A DNA stretch of 12,247 nt, taken from positions 1 to 12,247 of the forward strand of contig JBBQAM010000076.1 of the NCBI GenBank assembly GCA_038316335.1. The letters are read 5' to 3'. The notes beneath the pieces are model-generated. The model saw nothing but the letters and a program-made list of their open reading frames with translations. It did not search any database and was not told where the DNA came from. The position numbers and the translations under genes were made by a program. This document shows positions 1 through 7,958 of this stretch, one piece after another. Origin of the DNA: JALHST01 sp038316335 (lineage in GTDB: Bacteria > Bacteroidota > Bacteroidia > Flavobacteriales > Flavobacteriaceae). Each line of letters starts with the position of its first letter. Position 1 is the stretch's first letter.

Positions 1-1454
1 ACATTATCCCCGGTCCAAGTGGTGGAGTAACGCTGGGTCCCCGCAAAGGCGGCCCTTGTAATTACAAAAGGCCTCTTGGGATATACATACTTTTTAACCC
101 CTTCATAGGTGGCCCGAACCATCTGCATTCCGTACACATTATGCGCTTTTCTGTGAGAGCAGGGATACCCATCAAAGTTATGTCTTGTATCTAAGGGTGC
201 CGTCTTGGTCGGGACCTCCATCACCGCTGGCTCGTTCATATCGTTCCACACGGCATGTACCCCAATATCAGTCATAAATTCCTTATACAATTCTGCCCAC
301 CATTCCCGAACTTTTGGATTGGTAAAATCAGGGAAATTACATTCCCCTGGCCATACTTTACCTCTCATAAACGGGCCATCCCCGCGTTTGCAAAAATAAT
401 CGTTCTTCACCGCCTCGTTATAGATCCAATAGTTTCTATCGACCTTAATCCCGGGATCGATCATTACTACCGTCTTAAAGCCAACTTTATACAGTTCGGC
501 GATCATGCGTTTTGGATCCGGAAAATGGTTCTTATCCCAGGTAAAACAACGAAAACCATCCATGTAGTCGATATCTAAATAAATGGCATCGCATGGAATT
601 TTTAATTTTCTGAATTTTGCGGCGATTTCCTGTACATTTTTTTCAGGAAAATAACTCCATTTTGACTGATGATACCCCAAAGCCCAAAGCGGTGGCAGTT
701 CAGGCGTCCCCGTTAAATTGGTATAGGCCTTCACCACTTCCGACATTAAGGGGCCATAAATAAAATAGTAGTTCATTTCCCCGCCTTCTGCCCAAAAACT
801 GGTCACATTGCGGCGTTCATGGGCAAAGTCAAAGTAACTCTTAAAGGTATTATCGAGAAAAATGCCATAGGCGATATTTTTATGGAGCCCGATATAAAAC
901 GGAATGGCCTTGTACAAGGGTTCTTGGTCCTTGCCAAAAGCGTATTGGTCGGTACACCAATTGCTGACCTTTTTACCTTTCAAGTTCGAATGGGTAGCTT
1001 TATCGCCCATACCGTAAAAGCTTTCCGAACTTTGGGCAATCTTGCTCATTTTTACGGTGTTTCCACCATATTCATAATTTTCCTCCCAATGAAAGCCGAG
1101 TTCATCCTCGTTGAGTATCGTACCCTCCAAATCGGAAATCTGCACCCGCAAGGTCTGCTTATCTACGAGCACCTGTATTTTCGAGGTCTCAACAAGATAT
1201 TCGGTTTTGGTTTCTAACACCTCTAAGCGGTTGTATCCATGCGTGGCCATTTCGCTTACCGCATACGAAAAATCGGGCTGAAATACATGCTCTGTGGCAT
1301 ATCTAAACCGAATAAGGCCATCTTGTAAAATGGTCAATTCAAGGATAACCCCATTTTCGGTAGTAAAATATAATTTATGGGTATCCCGTATATAGTTTAC
1401 GATCTGGTTCGGATAAAGATTGCCCTTATATTCCAGTTCAGTATTCGTTATCAT
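1..1454 (-). CDS. GH31 family alpha-glucosidase, 3' end cut by window edge
   Basis: I translated this strand directly. It stays open for 484 codons from the ATG at 1454-1452 to the window edge with no stop, so the C-terminal part (perhaps 300 residues, judged from family size) is missing. An N-terminal beta-sandwich region is followed by the (beta/alpha)8 barrel beginning near PPLWALGYHQSKWSY. The GH31 signature WNDMNEP carries the expected nucleophile Asp405. TWTGDN at the very edge carries the expected acid/base Asp483. Family members of this type release glucose from the non-reducing end of alpha-glucosides such as maltose or malto-oligosaccharides. There is no signal peptide, so the enzyme is probably cytoplasmic. 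It is the fourth gene of the glgE-mak-glgB run, after a 99-base gap, which suggests a role in alpha-glucan or maltose turnover. Other GH31 activities (alpha-xylosidase, transglucosidase) cannot be excluded from motifs alone. Confidence 0.93.
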   Translation of the reverse strand, partial: MITNTELEYKGNLYPNQIVNYIRDTHKLYFTTENGVILELTILQDGLIRFRYATEHVFQPDFSYAVSEMATHGYNRLEVLETKTEYLVETSKIQVLVDKQTLRVQISDLEGTILNEDELGFHWEENYEYGGNTVKMSKIAQSSESFYGMGDKATHSNLKGKKVSNWCTDQYAFGKDQEPLYKAIPFYIGLHKNIAYGIFLDNTFKSYFDFAHERRNVTSFWAEGGEMNYYFIYGPLMSEVVKAYTNLTGTPELPPLWALGYHQSKWSYFPEKNVQEIAAKFRKLKIPCDAIYLDIDYMDGFRCFTWDKNHFPDPKRMIAELYKVGFKTVVMIDPGIKVDRNYWIYNEAVKNDYFCKRGDGPFMRGKVWPGECNFPDFTNPKVREWWAELYKEFMTDIGVHAVWNDMNEPAVMEVPTKTAPLDTRHNFDGYPCSHRKAHNVYGMQMVRATYEGVKKYVYPKRPFVITRAAFAGTQRYSTTWTGDN

Positions 1455-1474
1455 AGTCGGTTATATTTAAAAGT

Positions 1475-1498
1475 GCCGTTTAAAACCACATTAACGGC
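1475..1498 (-). promoter_or_regulatory. Possible hairpin in glgB-GH31 intergenic gap
   Basis: Within the 99-base gap between the glgB stop and the GH31 start, GCCGTT(T)AA and TTAACGGC form a stem of about 8 pairs with one bulged base and a 7-base loop. The minus-strand RNA continues with a short U-containing tail (ACUUUUAAAU), so it could be a weak attenuator or a processing site that lowers GH31 expression relative to glgB. The rest of the gap holds no reading frame I can support. A TATCTTTT box on the minus strand about 50 bases before the GH31 start is only a partial match to TAnnTTTG. Confidence 0.35.
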
Positions 1499-1553
1499 TA
1501 ATACTAAAAGATATTGAGTTCGCTTTTGAAGATTTACGGATGGGCCCTTCCCA

Positions 1554-3449
1554 TTATTGAAAAATAACAACACCTAAGGGAGGTATGTTTATTTCAATGG
1601 ATTTCGCATACCCATGCCATTTCTTGTTCGATGGTTTCGCCGGACGATTGGCAACGCCACTGCCACCGTAATTCTCATGGTCACTGTTGAATACTTCCTT
1701 GTACGTTTTGCCTTTGGGGACGCCGATCCTATATGCTTCTCGCGGTATCGGCGTGAAATTACAGGCCACAATAAGATCGTTTTTTTCGTCATGACCCTTT
1801 CTGATATAGGTAAGCACCGAATTTTCGGCATCCCCATAATCGATCCACTGAAAACCTTCCGGACTGAACTGCTTTTCATAGAGCGCAGGATATGTTTTAT
1901 ACAAGGCGTTTAGGTCTTTTACCAACTGCTGAATGCCCGAATGAAACGTATACTGGGTCAGGTGCCAATCGAGACTATGTTGATAGTTCCATTCAGAGGT
2001 TTGTCCGAACTCGGCACCCATAAACATCAATTTGGTTCCAGGATGCGTGAACATGTATCCAAAAAGAAGTCTTAGGTTGGCGAATTGTTGCCATTCATCG
2101 CCTGGCATGCGATAAACCAGGGACTGTTTCCCGTACACCACTTCGTCATGGGAAAAGGGCAACATAAAATTTTCGGTAAAGGCATAGGTCATACTAAACG
2201 TAAGATCGTTTTGATGATGACGCCGGTAGATGGGCTCTTTTTTAAAATATTCCAAAGTATCGTGCATCCAGCCCATCATCCATTTCATGCCGAAACCGAG
2301 GCCCCCTAAATAAACGGGCTTTGAAACACCTGTAAAAGCCGTAGATTCCTCGGCTATGGTCTGTACGCCTTCAAAACTTTTATAGACCTCCTCATTGAGT
2401 TCCCGAATGAGTGATATCGCCTCTAGATTTTCATTATTGCCATAGATGTTCGGTTCCCATTCGCCTTCTTCGCGCGAATAATCTAAATATAACATAGACG
2501 CTACGGCATCCACACGGAGGCCATCGACATGAAACTGATCTAGCCAGAAAAGCGCGTTGCTTATCAAAAACGCACGCACCTCGTTCCTCCCATAATTAAA
2601 GATAAGACTCTTCCAGTCGGGATGATATCCTCTTTTTCGATCCGGATTCTCATAGAGATGGGAGCCGTCAAAATTTCCCAAACCATGGGCATCTTCGGGA
2701 AAATGCGAAGGCACCCAATCCAGGATGACCCCAATATCGTTTTGATGGAATTTATCGACTAGAAATTTGAAATCCTCGGGCTTCCCAAAACGGGAGGTCG
2801 GTGCAAAATAACCTGTGAGCTGATATCCCCAGGAGGGGTCATACGGGAATTCCATAATGGGCATAAACTCGATATGGGTATAACCCATTTCCTTTACATA
2901 AGCGACCAGATCATCTGCCAGGTCAATATAGCTTAGAAATTTATCGTCTTTTTTACGTTTCCAAGAACCCAAATGCACCTCATAGACCGAATAAGGCCTG
3001 TCAAGGCCGTTTTTTTCCTTCCGATAGCCCATCCATTGTTTGTCCTTCCATTTATGGTCGGCCTGCCAAACGATCGACGCCGTCTGTGGAGGATGTTCGC
3101 ACAGACGTGCATAGGGGTCGGCCTTTTCAGTGATGATGTTATTATTGTTCGAGTGTATCTTGTATTTGTACAAGGTACCCTGGTCGATCCCGGGAATAAA
3201 TCCTTCCCATATTCCGCTTGAATCCCATCGTACATTCAATTTATGATCTCCTTCAAGCCAATAGTTGAAATCACCGATTACCGAAACAGATTTGGCGGTT
3301 GGTGCCCAAACTGCAAAATATACTCCTTTTTCCCCATTCACTTCGATAATATGTGATCCGAGTTTATCATATAATCGATAGTGCTTTCCTGCTTTAAAAA
3401 GATTAATATCGAAATCCGAAAAAAGACTGTGTACTACTACTTTGCCCAT
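1554..3449 (-). CDS. glgB: 1,4-alpha-glucan branching enzyme (GlgB)
   Basis: This GH13 enzyme cuts alpha-1,4-glucan chains and re-attaches the piece by an alpha-1,6 bond, giving branched glycogen in the cytoplasm. At 631 residues it is shorter than the roughly 730 of E. coli GlgB, consistent with a single N-terminal CBM48 beta-sandwich (about residues 25-110, including VYFAVWAPTAKSVSVIGDFN). The barrel shows DWVPSHFP, the nucleophile Asp314 in GLRVDAVASM, the acid/base Glu367 in TIAEEST, and the transition-state Asp435 in LPFSHDEVVYGK. The spacings 314-367-435 equal those of the E. coli catalytic triad as I recall it (405-458-526). A C-terminal all-beta domain follows. The ATG lies 6 bases after the mak stop, so the two are translated from one message. 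Branching creates new non-reducing ends for GlgE, which explains the pairing. Confidence 0.97.
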   Translation of the reverse strand: MGKVVVHSLFSDFDINLFKAGKHYRLYDKLGSHIIEVNGEKGVYFAVWAPTAKSVSVIGDFNYWLEGDHKLNVRWDSSGIWEGFIPGIDQGTLYKYKIHSNNNNIITEKADPYARLCEHPPQTASIVWQADHKWKDKQWMGYRKEKNGLDRPYSVYEVHLGSWKRKKDDKFLSYIDLADDLVAYVKEMGYTHIEFMPIMEFPYDPSWGYQLTGYFAPTSRFGKPEDFKFLVDKFHQNDIGVILDWVPSHFPEDAHGLGNFDGSHLYENPDRKRGYHPDWKSLIFNYGRNEVRAFLISNALFWLDQFHVDGLRVDAVASMLYLDYSREEGEWEPNIYGNNENLEAISLIRELNEEVYKSFEGVQTIAEESTAFTGVSKPVYLGGLGFGMKWMMGWMHDTLEYFKKEPIYRRHHQNDLTFSMTYAFTENFMLPFSHDEVVYGKQSLVYRMPGDEWQQFANLRLLFGYMFTHPGTKLMFMGAEFGQTSEWNYQHSLDWHLTQYTFHSGIQQLVKDLNALYKTYPALYEKQFSPEGFQWIDYGDAENSVLTYIRKGHDEKNDLIVACNFTPIPREAYRIGVPKGKTYKEVFNSDHENYGGSGVANRPAKPSNKKWHGYAKSIEINIPPLGVVIFQ

Positions 3450-3455
3450 TTTTTG

Positions 3456-5090
3456 TTAGTTTGTGTCGTTGATAATGCCTAAAATCCCTTCCAGGGGAAT
3501 GACCGCCCAACTTGGACGTGAATTCATTTCATAACCCAATTCATATACCGCCTTTTCAAGCATACAGTATTTTAAGATAAAAATGCGTTCCTGATGATAC
3601 CCTATGTTTATATTATTCTCTTGAATTATAGTTACATAAGCTTCCAAAAATACGCCAATAAAAAATCGAAAAAGCGTTTCTCCTGCCTTAAAAAGTTGTT
3701 CCTGGGTATAAGGGTATTTGTCTCCATTGTTAAAAATCGTCGCATAGATGGCATAATGGAAAGATCGAAACATGCCAGCCACATCCTTCAAAGGCGGGTG
3801 CTTTACCTTACGGTCACGTATGGTGCTTTCAGGTTCCCCTTCGAAGTCCAATAAATAAAAATCATCATCCTTGACCAAAACCTGGCCCAAATGATAATCC
3901 CCATGGATCCTGATACGTTCCCCTTTCAATTTCGTCCAATCAAAATTTACGAATCGCCTTCTAATTTCATTTTTACGTTCCAAAAACTCCTTTACGAGTA
4001 TCGCCGCCCGTCCTTCCAATTTATGCAGGTTGTTCTCAACGCTGTTCAAGCGGTTTTGAAATTGATACAACAACCTGTTTTTCAACCAAACTTCATAATC
4101 GCTATTAAAATGTTTTGGTGTAAAGGCCGTATCCTCGAATTCGGAACCCAATGCCACATGCATCTCGGCAGTTCGTCTTGCCAACACTTGAAGTCTTAGG
4201 AAGATACGCAGTCCGGCCCAATCGATAATTTCAGGGGGTACGTCGCGAATTTGCAAGCGCTGGAACAATTCGGTCGTTGGCAATCGGGATACTTGGATAT
4301 GTTTATTCGCCAGATTGCTAAATACCTTATCGACTTCCTTCAACATAAATTCCCAGGCATCCCCCTGATTTGGGACCAGTTCCTGTAGAAGGGCAATCGT
4401 TATGTTGTCTTCATCCTTGTCTATAAAACTGACACTTCCTAGATATGCCGGGGTATTCTTATAGCCCTTCTTTTCCGACAAGAACTGGCTCATTTCATAA
4501 TCCGGATTTTTATCTGCATAAATTCGCCGAAAAAACTTGATTACAGCGCTATCATTATAAATAATCGAGGTGTTGCTTTGTTCCAAGCCCATAAAGCGCG
4601 AGGTAAGGTACGCCGTGTCCTTAAAAAGGCTGCTCTTGTGATAGCGCACGGCGCTTTTGTCATTAGGCTCGGAACTCATGATACGTTCGAAAACCAATTT
4701 TCGAAAGGCTTCCAAATTTATGGCGTCTATAATAAATCCCTTTTGCCCTTTTATGGTCAAGGGGAGAATCCGGTCTTTCTCGGCAAAGCTTTCATCGGAA
4801 ACGAACGCAATCGGTAAAAAATAATGTTGGTAAAAGGCCTCCTCGAAATTTACCTCCAACAAGAGCCCATAGTATACTTCCCCGTGTTGTTGGATCTTAA
4901 AATATTGATGGAGTTCTATATATTTAAGTTTACTTGATTTACCTCCATACCATCGCTGTCTAACGATATAATCCTCAAGCACATCCGAGATGAAGACTTT
5001 GACAAAAGCTTGATGATCGAGCAATTCCTCCCACACTACGTCAAAGACATAAGGGGGTTGTAATAAGGACTCTTGCTTCTTCTTGGCCAT
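3456..5090 (-). CDS. mak: Maltokinase (ATP-dependent maltose 1-kinase)
   Basis: The enzyme phosphorylates maltose with ATP to alpha-maltose 1-phosphate, the donor used by GlgE. It has an N-terminal cap domain (about residues 10-110, with the family motif YIVRQRWYGGKSSK) and an aminoglycoside-phosphotransferase-like kinase fold. The catalytic base is Asp398 in IHGDYHLGQ and the metal-binding residue is Asp415 in LLDFEGEP. LKDVAGMFRSFHYA and a C-terminal YELGYEMNSRPSW segment are also characteristic. At 544 residues it is longer than the stand-alone actinobacterial enzymes (about 450) and closer to the Mak half of TreS-Mak fusions, but no TreS part is present here. The ATG is 2 bases after the glgE stop and the stop is 6 bases before glgB, so the gene sits tightly inside the operon. 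Function is inferred from family and context; confidence is high. Confidence 0.94.
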   Translation of the reverse strand: MAKKKQESLLQPPYVFDVVWEELLDHQAFVKVFISDVLEDYIVRQRWYGGKSSKLKYIELHQYFKIQQHGEVYYGLLLEVNFEEAFYQHYFLPIAFVSDESFAEKDRILPLTIKGQKGFIIDAINLEAFRKLVFERIMSSEPNDKSAVRYHKSSLFKDTAYLTSRFMGLEQSNTSIIYNDSAVIKFFRRIYADKNPDYEMSQFLSEKKGYKNTPAYLGSVSFIDKDEDNITIALLQELVPNQGDAWEFMLKEVDKVFSNLANKHIQVSRLPTTELFQRLQIRDVPPEIIDWAGLRIFLRLQVLARRTAEMHVALGSEFEDTAFTPKHFNSDYEVWLKNRLLYQFQNRLNSVENNLHKLEGRAAILVKEFLERKNEIRRRFVNFDWTKLKGERIRIHGDYHLGQVLVKDDDFYLLDFEGEPESTIRDRKVKHPPLKDVAGMFRSFHYAIYATIFNNGDKYPYTQEQLFKAGETLFRFFIGVFLEAYVTIIQENNINIGYHQERIFILKYCMLEKAVYELGYEMNSRPSWAVIPLEGILGIINDTN

Positions 5091-5092
5091 GA

Positions 5093-7030
5093 TTATTTCT
5101 TAAGATGGAAAATATGAAAGGGCAATGCAGGGTGTAATTCGATAAAGTTCCATTCAGAATGCCAAATGTAGTTATTATTCGTTATAACATCATATACTTC
5201 CACAGGGTGGCCATGTTCAACCCCTAGTGCGTCAAGCGGTAATTGAACGCCACCCCTTTGGGTATAGTGATGATCAAGGTTTATGATGGTCAATGTTTCA
5301 TCGGTCTTTTGATCGTTCCATTTATAAAATGCGATCAAGCGGTCATTGTTTATCTCACAGAACCGTATGTTGTTGGTCTGCTGCAATGATTCGTGGGCAC
5401 GTCGTTCTGCATTGATTTTCGAAATTACATAGATCAATTTATTTTTATAGCCCCAGTCCCAATGGTGAATTTCATATTTCTCGGAATTGAGGTATTCTTC
5501 CTTACCCGGAAAGGCATCACTTATCATAAATTCAAAAACAGGACCATAAATACCCAGGTTTCCGCACAGTGTGGCAGCCAGTGCATAACGCGCAAGATGC
5601 ATAGCCTCGTTGGCGCCCTGAAGATGGTACGGATTGATATCAGGCGTATTCGGCCAAAAATTGGGTCGATAGTACTCGCGCATTTCCGTTTGCGTAAGCT
5701 CGGTCATGTATTCTATAAGTTCATTCTTAAAGACCCTCCATGTGAAATACGTATATGACTGGGAAAATCCTTGCTTGGCAAGTTGTTGCATTACTTTTGG
5801 CCTTGAAAATGCTTCCGCTAAAAAAAGCACATCGGGATGCTTCTTTTTTACCTGGGCAATCAACCAATTCCAAAAATAATAGGGTTTAGTATGTGGATTG
5901 TCGACCCTAAAAATGGAAATTCCGCAATGTACCCAATGCAACGTCACCCTTAGGAGTTCTTCCCAAAGTTCTTTATGGGCTTTTGATTCAAAATAAAAGT
6001 TGACGATATCCTGATACTTTTTAGGAGGATTTTCAGCGTATTGAATGGTACCATCAGGCCTTTTTCGAAACCACTCCGGATGTTCTGAAATATACGGATG
6101 GTCAGGAGCCGCCTGAAAAGCAAGGTCCATGGCGATTTCTATTTGGTGTTCCTCGGCTTTACGGATCAATTCCTTAAAATCCTCCTCAGTGCCAAGTTCA
6201 GGATGGATGGCCGTGTGGCCTCCAAGTCTTGACCCAATGGCCCAAGGCACCCCTGAATCCCCTTCTTCGGCATGGGTTGCATTGTTCTTCCCTTTTCTAT
6301 TCTTTTCACCAATGGGATGTATGGGGGGGAAATACAGGACATCGAAACCCATTTCGGCAATCCTTGGCAAAAGGCGTTCACAATCCTTAAAAGTACCATG
6401 CTTGTCGACTTCCTGGGCGGCAGATCGTGGGAAAAACTCATACCAAGTACTAAAATTCGCTTTTTTGCGGTCGACATACAGTTGGAGCGAATTGCTGGTA
6501 TTTGCCAAGAATCGTTGCGGATATTTTATAAATAATTCCTCCAGTTTATGGGAAGATGCAATTTTTACGGCAATATCATACTGGGCTTCGTCTTCAAATT
6601 GCTGCATCCATTGGGCCAAGTCGGCCTTCTCCTTGGTGCCCACATTCTTGTCAAGATGCTGCAGGTATTGTAGCCCATCAAGGAGCTCGCTTTTTACATG
6701 CTGCCTGTCCTTTAATTTGGCCTGGATGCCATGTTGCCAATTCAGGGCATGATCCACCCAAGCGCGCACATTGTATTCATAAAAGCCTTGTTTATCGACC
6801 TGAAAAGTGGCCCCATAGACATCATTCCCTAAATGATGCATGCGAATATGGTTATATTCCTTGGCCTTTTCGTGTTTGAACTGCACTTCGGCCTGGATGA
6901 CATCATGACCATCGCCCAAGACATCGGCCATAATATTAACTTCTTCCCCAACTACCCTCTTTACAAAAAAGGCTCCACATTCAATTTGCGGCGAAATATT
7001 CCCTATAACAACACGTTGTTGTTTCAGCAT
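5093..7030 (-). CDS. glgE: Alpha-1,4-glucan:maltose-1-phosphate maltosyltransferase (GlgE)
   Basis: GlgE transfers maltosyl units from alpha-maltose 1-phosphate to the non-reducing end of alpha-1,4-glucan, releasing phosphate. It belongs to GH13 subfamily 3. The 645 residues comprise an N-terminal beta-sandwich, a helical segment, the barrel from about residue 195 (WYEFFPRS, then YFPPIHPIGEKNRKGKNN), and a C-terminal beta domain. The nucleophile is Asp377 in FRVDNPHTKP, the acid/base is Glu406 in LFLAEAFSRP, and Asp464 in NTPDINPY is the probable third carboxylate. The 29-residue spacing between nucleophile and acid/base matches the Streptomyces enzyme as I recall it (394/423). WRVFKNELIEY is also typical. 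It is the first gene of the operon, preceded by a divergent 184-base control region. The start is chosen at the first ATG of the frame, shortly before the conserved N-terminal domain. Confidence 0.97.
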   Translation of the reverse strand: MLKQQRVVIGNISPQIECGAFFVKRVVGEEVNIMADVLGDGHDVIQAEVQFKHEKAKEYNHIRMHHLGNDVYGATFQVDKQGFYEYNVRAWVDHALNWQHGIQAKLKDRQHVKSELLDGLQYLQHLDKNVGTKEKADLAQWMQQFEDEAQYDIAVKIASSHKLEELFIKYPQRFLANTSNSLQLYVDRKKANFSTWYEFFPRSAAQEVDKHGTFKDCERLLPRIAEMGFDVLYFPPIHPIGEKNRKGKNNATHAEEGDSGVPWAIGSRLGGHTAIHPELGTEEDFKELIRKAEEHQIEIAMDLAFQAAPDHPYISEHPEWFRKRPDGTIQYAENPPKKYQDIVNFYFESKAHKELWEELLRVTLHWVHCGISIFRVDNPHTKPYYFWNWLIAQVKKKHPDVLFLAEAFSRPKVMQQLAKQGFSQSYTYFTWRVFKNELIEYMTELTQTEMREYYRPNFWPNTPDINPYHLQGANEAMHLARYALAATLCGNLGIYGPVFEFMISDAFPGKEEYLNSEKYEIHHWDWGYKNKLIYVISKINAERRAHESLQQTNNIRFCEINNDRLIAFYKWNDQKTDETLTIINLDHHYTQRGGVQLPLDALGVEHGHPVEVYDVITNNNYIWHSEWNFIELHPALPFHIFHLKK

Positions 7031-7044
7031 AATTTTGGTTTGAT

Positions 7045-7078
7045 GGTTTGGCTAAAAATAGGGAATTCTTAGCAAACC
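7045..7078. promoter_or_regulatory. Operator-like inverted repeat upstream of glgE
   Basis: GGTTTGGCTAA (7045-7055) is mirrored by TTAGCAAACC (7069-7078), one base shorter, with a 13-base spacer. The first arm begins 15 bases upstream of the glgE start codon. On the minus strand the spacer includes TATTTTTA (7060-7053), a partial match to the -7 element TAnnTTTG, so a bound regulator could block the operon promoter. Nearby are direct repeats: GGTTTGATGGTTTGG on one side and AAAATCATCAAAATCAT on the other. The repeat is seen directly; its operator role is inference. The alternative is a hairpin in the glgE leader RNA. Confidence 0.4.
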
Positions 7079-7136
7079 AAAATCATCAAAATCATATATT
7101 TATGACTTTAAATGACTTCTATCGTTTGCGTTGAAT

Positions 7137-7144
7137 TAACTTTG
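7137..7144 (+). promoter_or_regulatory. Candidate -7 element for the collagen-like lipoprotein gene
   Basis: TAACTTTG matches the Bacteroidota -7 consensus TAnnTTTG exactly and lies about 70 bases before the start codon at 7215. No TTTG is found at the usual distance of about 20 bases upstream, so the -33 part is weak or absent. A start site near 7151 would give a leader of about 65 bases. Confidence 0.4.
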
Positions 7145-7214
7145 GAACGCTTTTTGAATACTCCAATGCCTAAGAAGGAAGTAACCCTATTGTTAATCAA
7201 ATAAATCAAAAATT

Positions 7215-7793
7215 ATGAAAAAAATAGCACAAATTTTGGGTAGTTTTTTAATCGTTTTCCTAATGGCATGCGACGGCCCACAAGGTCCTCCGGGCTATGA
7301 TGGATTGGATGGATTAGACGGACTTGACGGAGCGCCGGGTATTCAAGGACAAGTACTTGAGATCGACGGTGTAAATTTCGGATACAATGCCAGTAGCAAT
7401 TTGTATAATGCCGTTTTGACCTACGCCGATTATACGAATTTTGAGGTTTTTGAATCAGATGCCATTCTGGTGTATCGCTATGATGGCGACATCCAATATC
7501 AAGGAGGTACGACCGCAAATGCATGGAGCTTGATACCGCAAAACTTCTTTCTCTCGGGAGGTACGATACAATATACAGTGGCCCATACCTTTATCGATCT
7601 TGAGCTTTTTATTGATGGTAATTTCGACCTATCGAATTTGGATACAGGTTTTACCCAAAACCAATTTTTTAGGATCGTGATACTTCCCAGTGAATTTGCA
7701 ACAAGCTCTAAAATGGATAAGTCGAACATTGAGGCCGTCATGAAGGCCATAGGTGCGACTGAAAAAGACGTTCAAAAAATAGAATTGAATTAA
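7215..7793 (+). CDS. Collagen-like Gly-X-Y repeat lipoprotein, function unknown
   Basis: The 192-residue protein begins with a lipoprotein signal peptide: KK, a hydrophobic stretch, then the lipobox LMAC with the lipidated Cys19. Immediately after follow nine uninterrupted Gly-X-Y triplets (residues 21-47: GPQ, GPP, GYD, three GLD, GAP, GIQ, GQV), a collagen-like segment. The rest (about 48-192) is a predicted beta-rich domain with many aromatic residues, ending in a short charged helix-like tail (MDKSNIEAVMKAIGATEKD). Such short collagen-like stretches behind a lipidated cysteine are common in flavobacterial surface or periplasmic lipoproteins, but the role is not known. A nine-triplet segment is short for a stable triple helix and may act as a trimerising stalk or only a flexible spacer. 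The gene is monocistronic: it has a -7 box upstream, diverges from glgE, and ends at a strong terminator. Confidence 0.88.
   Translation: MKKIAQILGSFLIVFLMACDGPQGPPGYDGLDGLDGLDGAPGIQGQVLEIDGVNFGYNASSNLYNAVLTYADYTNFEVFESDAILVYRYDGDIQYQGGTTANAWSLIPQNFFLSGGTIQYTVAHTFIDLELFIDGNFDLSNLDTGFTQNQFFRIVILPSEFATSSKMDKSNIEAVMKAIGATEKDVQKIELN
7302..7328 (+). repeat. Three 9-base tandem repeats encoding Gly-Leu-Asp
   Basis: GGATTGGAT, GGATTAGAC and GGACTTGAC follow one another and each encode Gly-Leu-Asp. The codons differ at synonymous positions, so the copies have diverged in DNA while the GLD peptide has been kept. Repeats of this kind can expand or shrink by slippage and change the collagen-like stalk length. 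Confidence 0.8.
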
Positions 7794-7816
7794 GTGTTTT
7801 TCAAAACCCAATATCG

Positions 7817-7850
7817 ACCCCGTTCTTCGACAATGAACGGGGTTTTTTTT
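7817..7850 (+). terminator. Intrinsic terminator after the collagen-like lipoprotein gene
   Basis: ACCCCGTTC and GAACGGGGT form a perfect 9-base-pair stem with a 9-base loop, followed by a run of eight T on the plus strand. It lies 24 bases after the stop codon and separates this gene from msrB. Confidence 0.92.
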
Positions 7851-7958
7851 GCTATTTTTATTCGAACCCAAACCATTATCTACTTTTATCGTAAGTAAGA
7901 TATCAGAGAATCTGAAAGGTATGGTCAAAAATTTCGTCTAAATAAAAAAACTAAAGCC

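Noticed and set aside
819..1217. 132-codon plus-strand open frame at the left end
   Set aside because: Antisense to the GH31 gene, whose minus-strand frame carries the family motifs and is open throughout.
6129..6752. 207-codon open frame on the plus strand inside glgE
   Set aside because: It lies wholly antisense to the clearly coding glgE frame and its translation, rich in Ser, Cys and Trp, resembles no protein. It is a shadow frame.
7302..7328. Tandem 9-base repeats considered as a CRISPR-like or mobile-element repeat
   Set aside because: They are in frame, encode Gly-Leu-Asp three times within a Gly-X-Y segment, and have no spacers.
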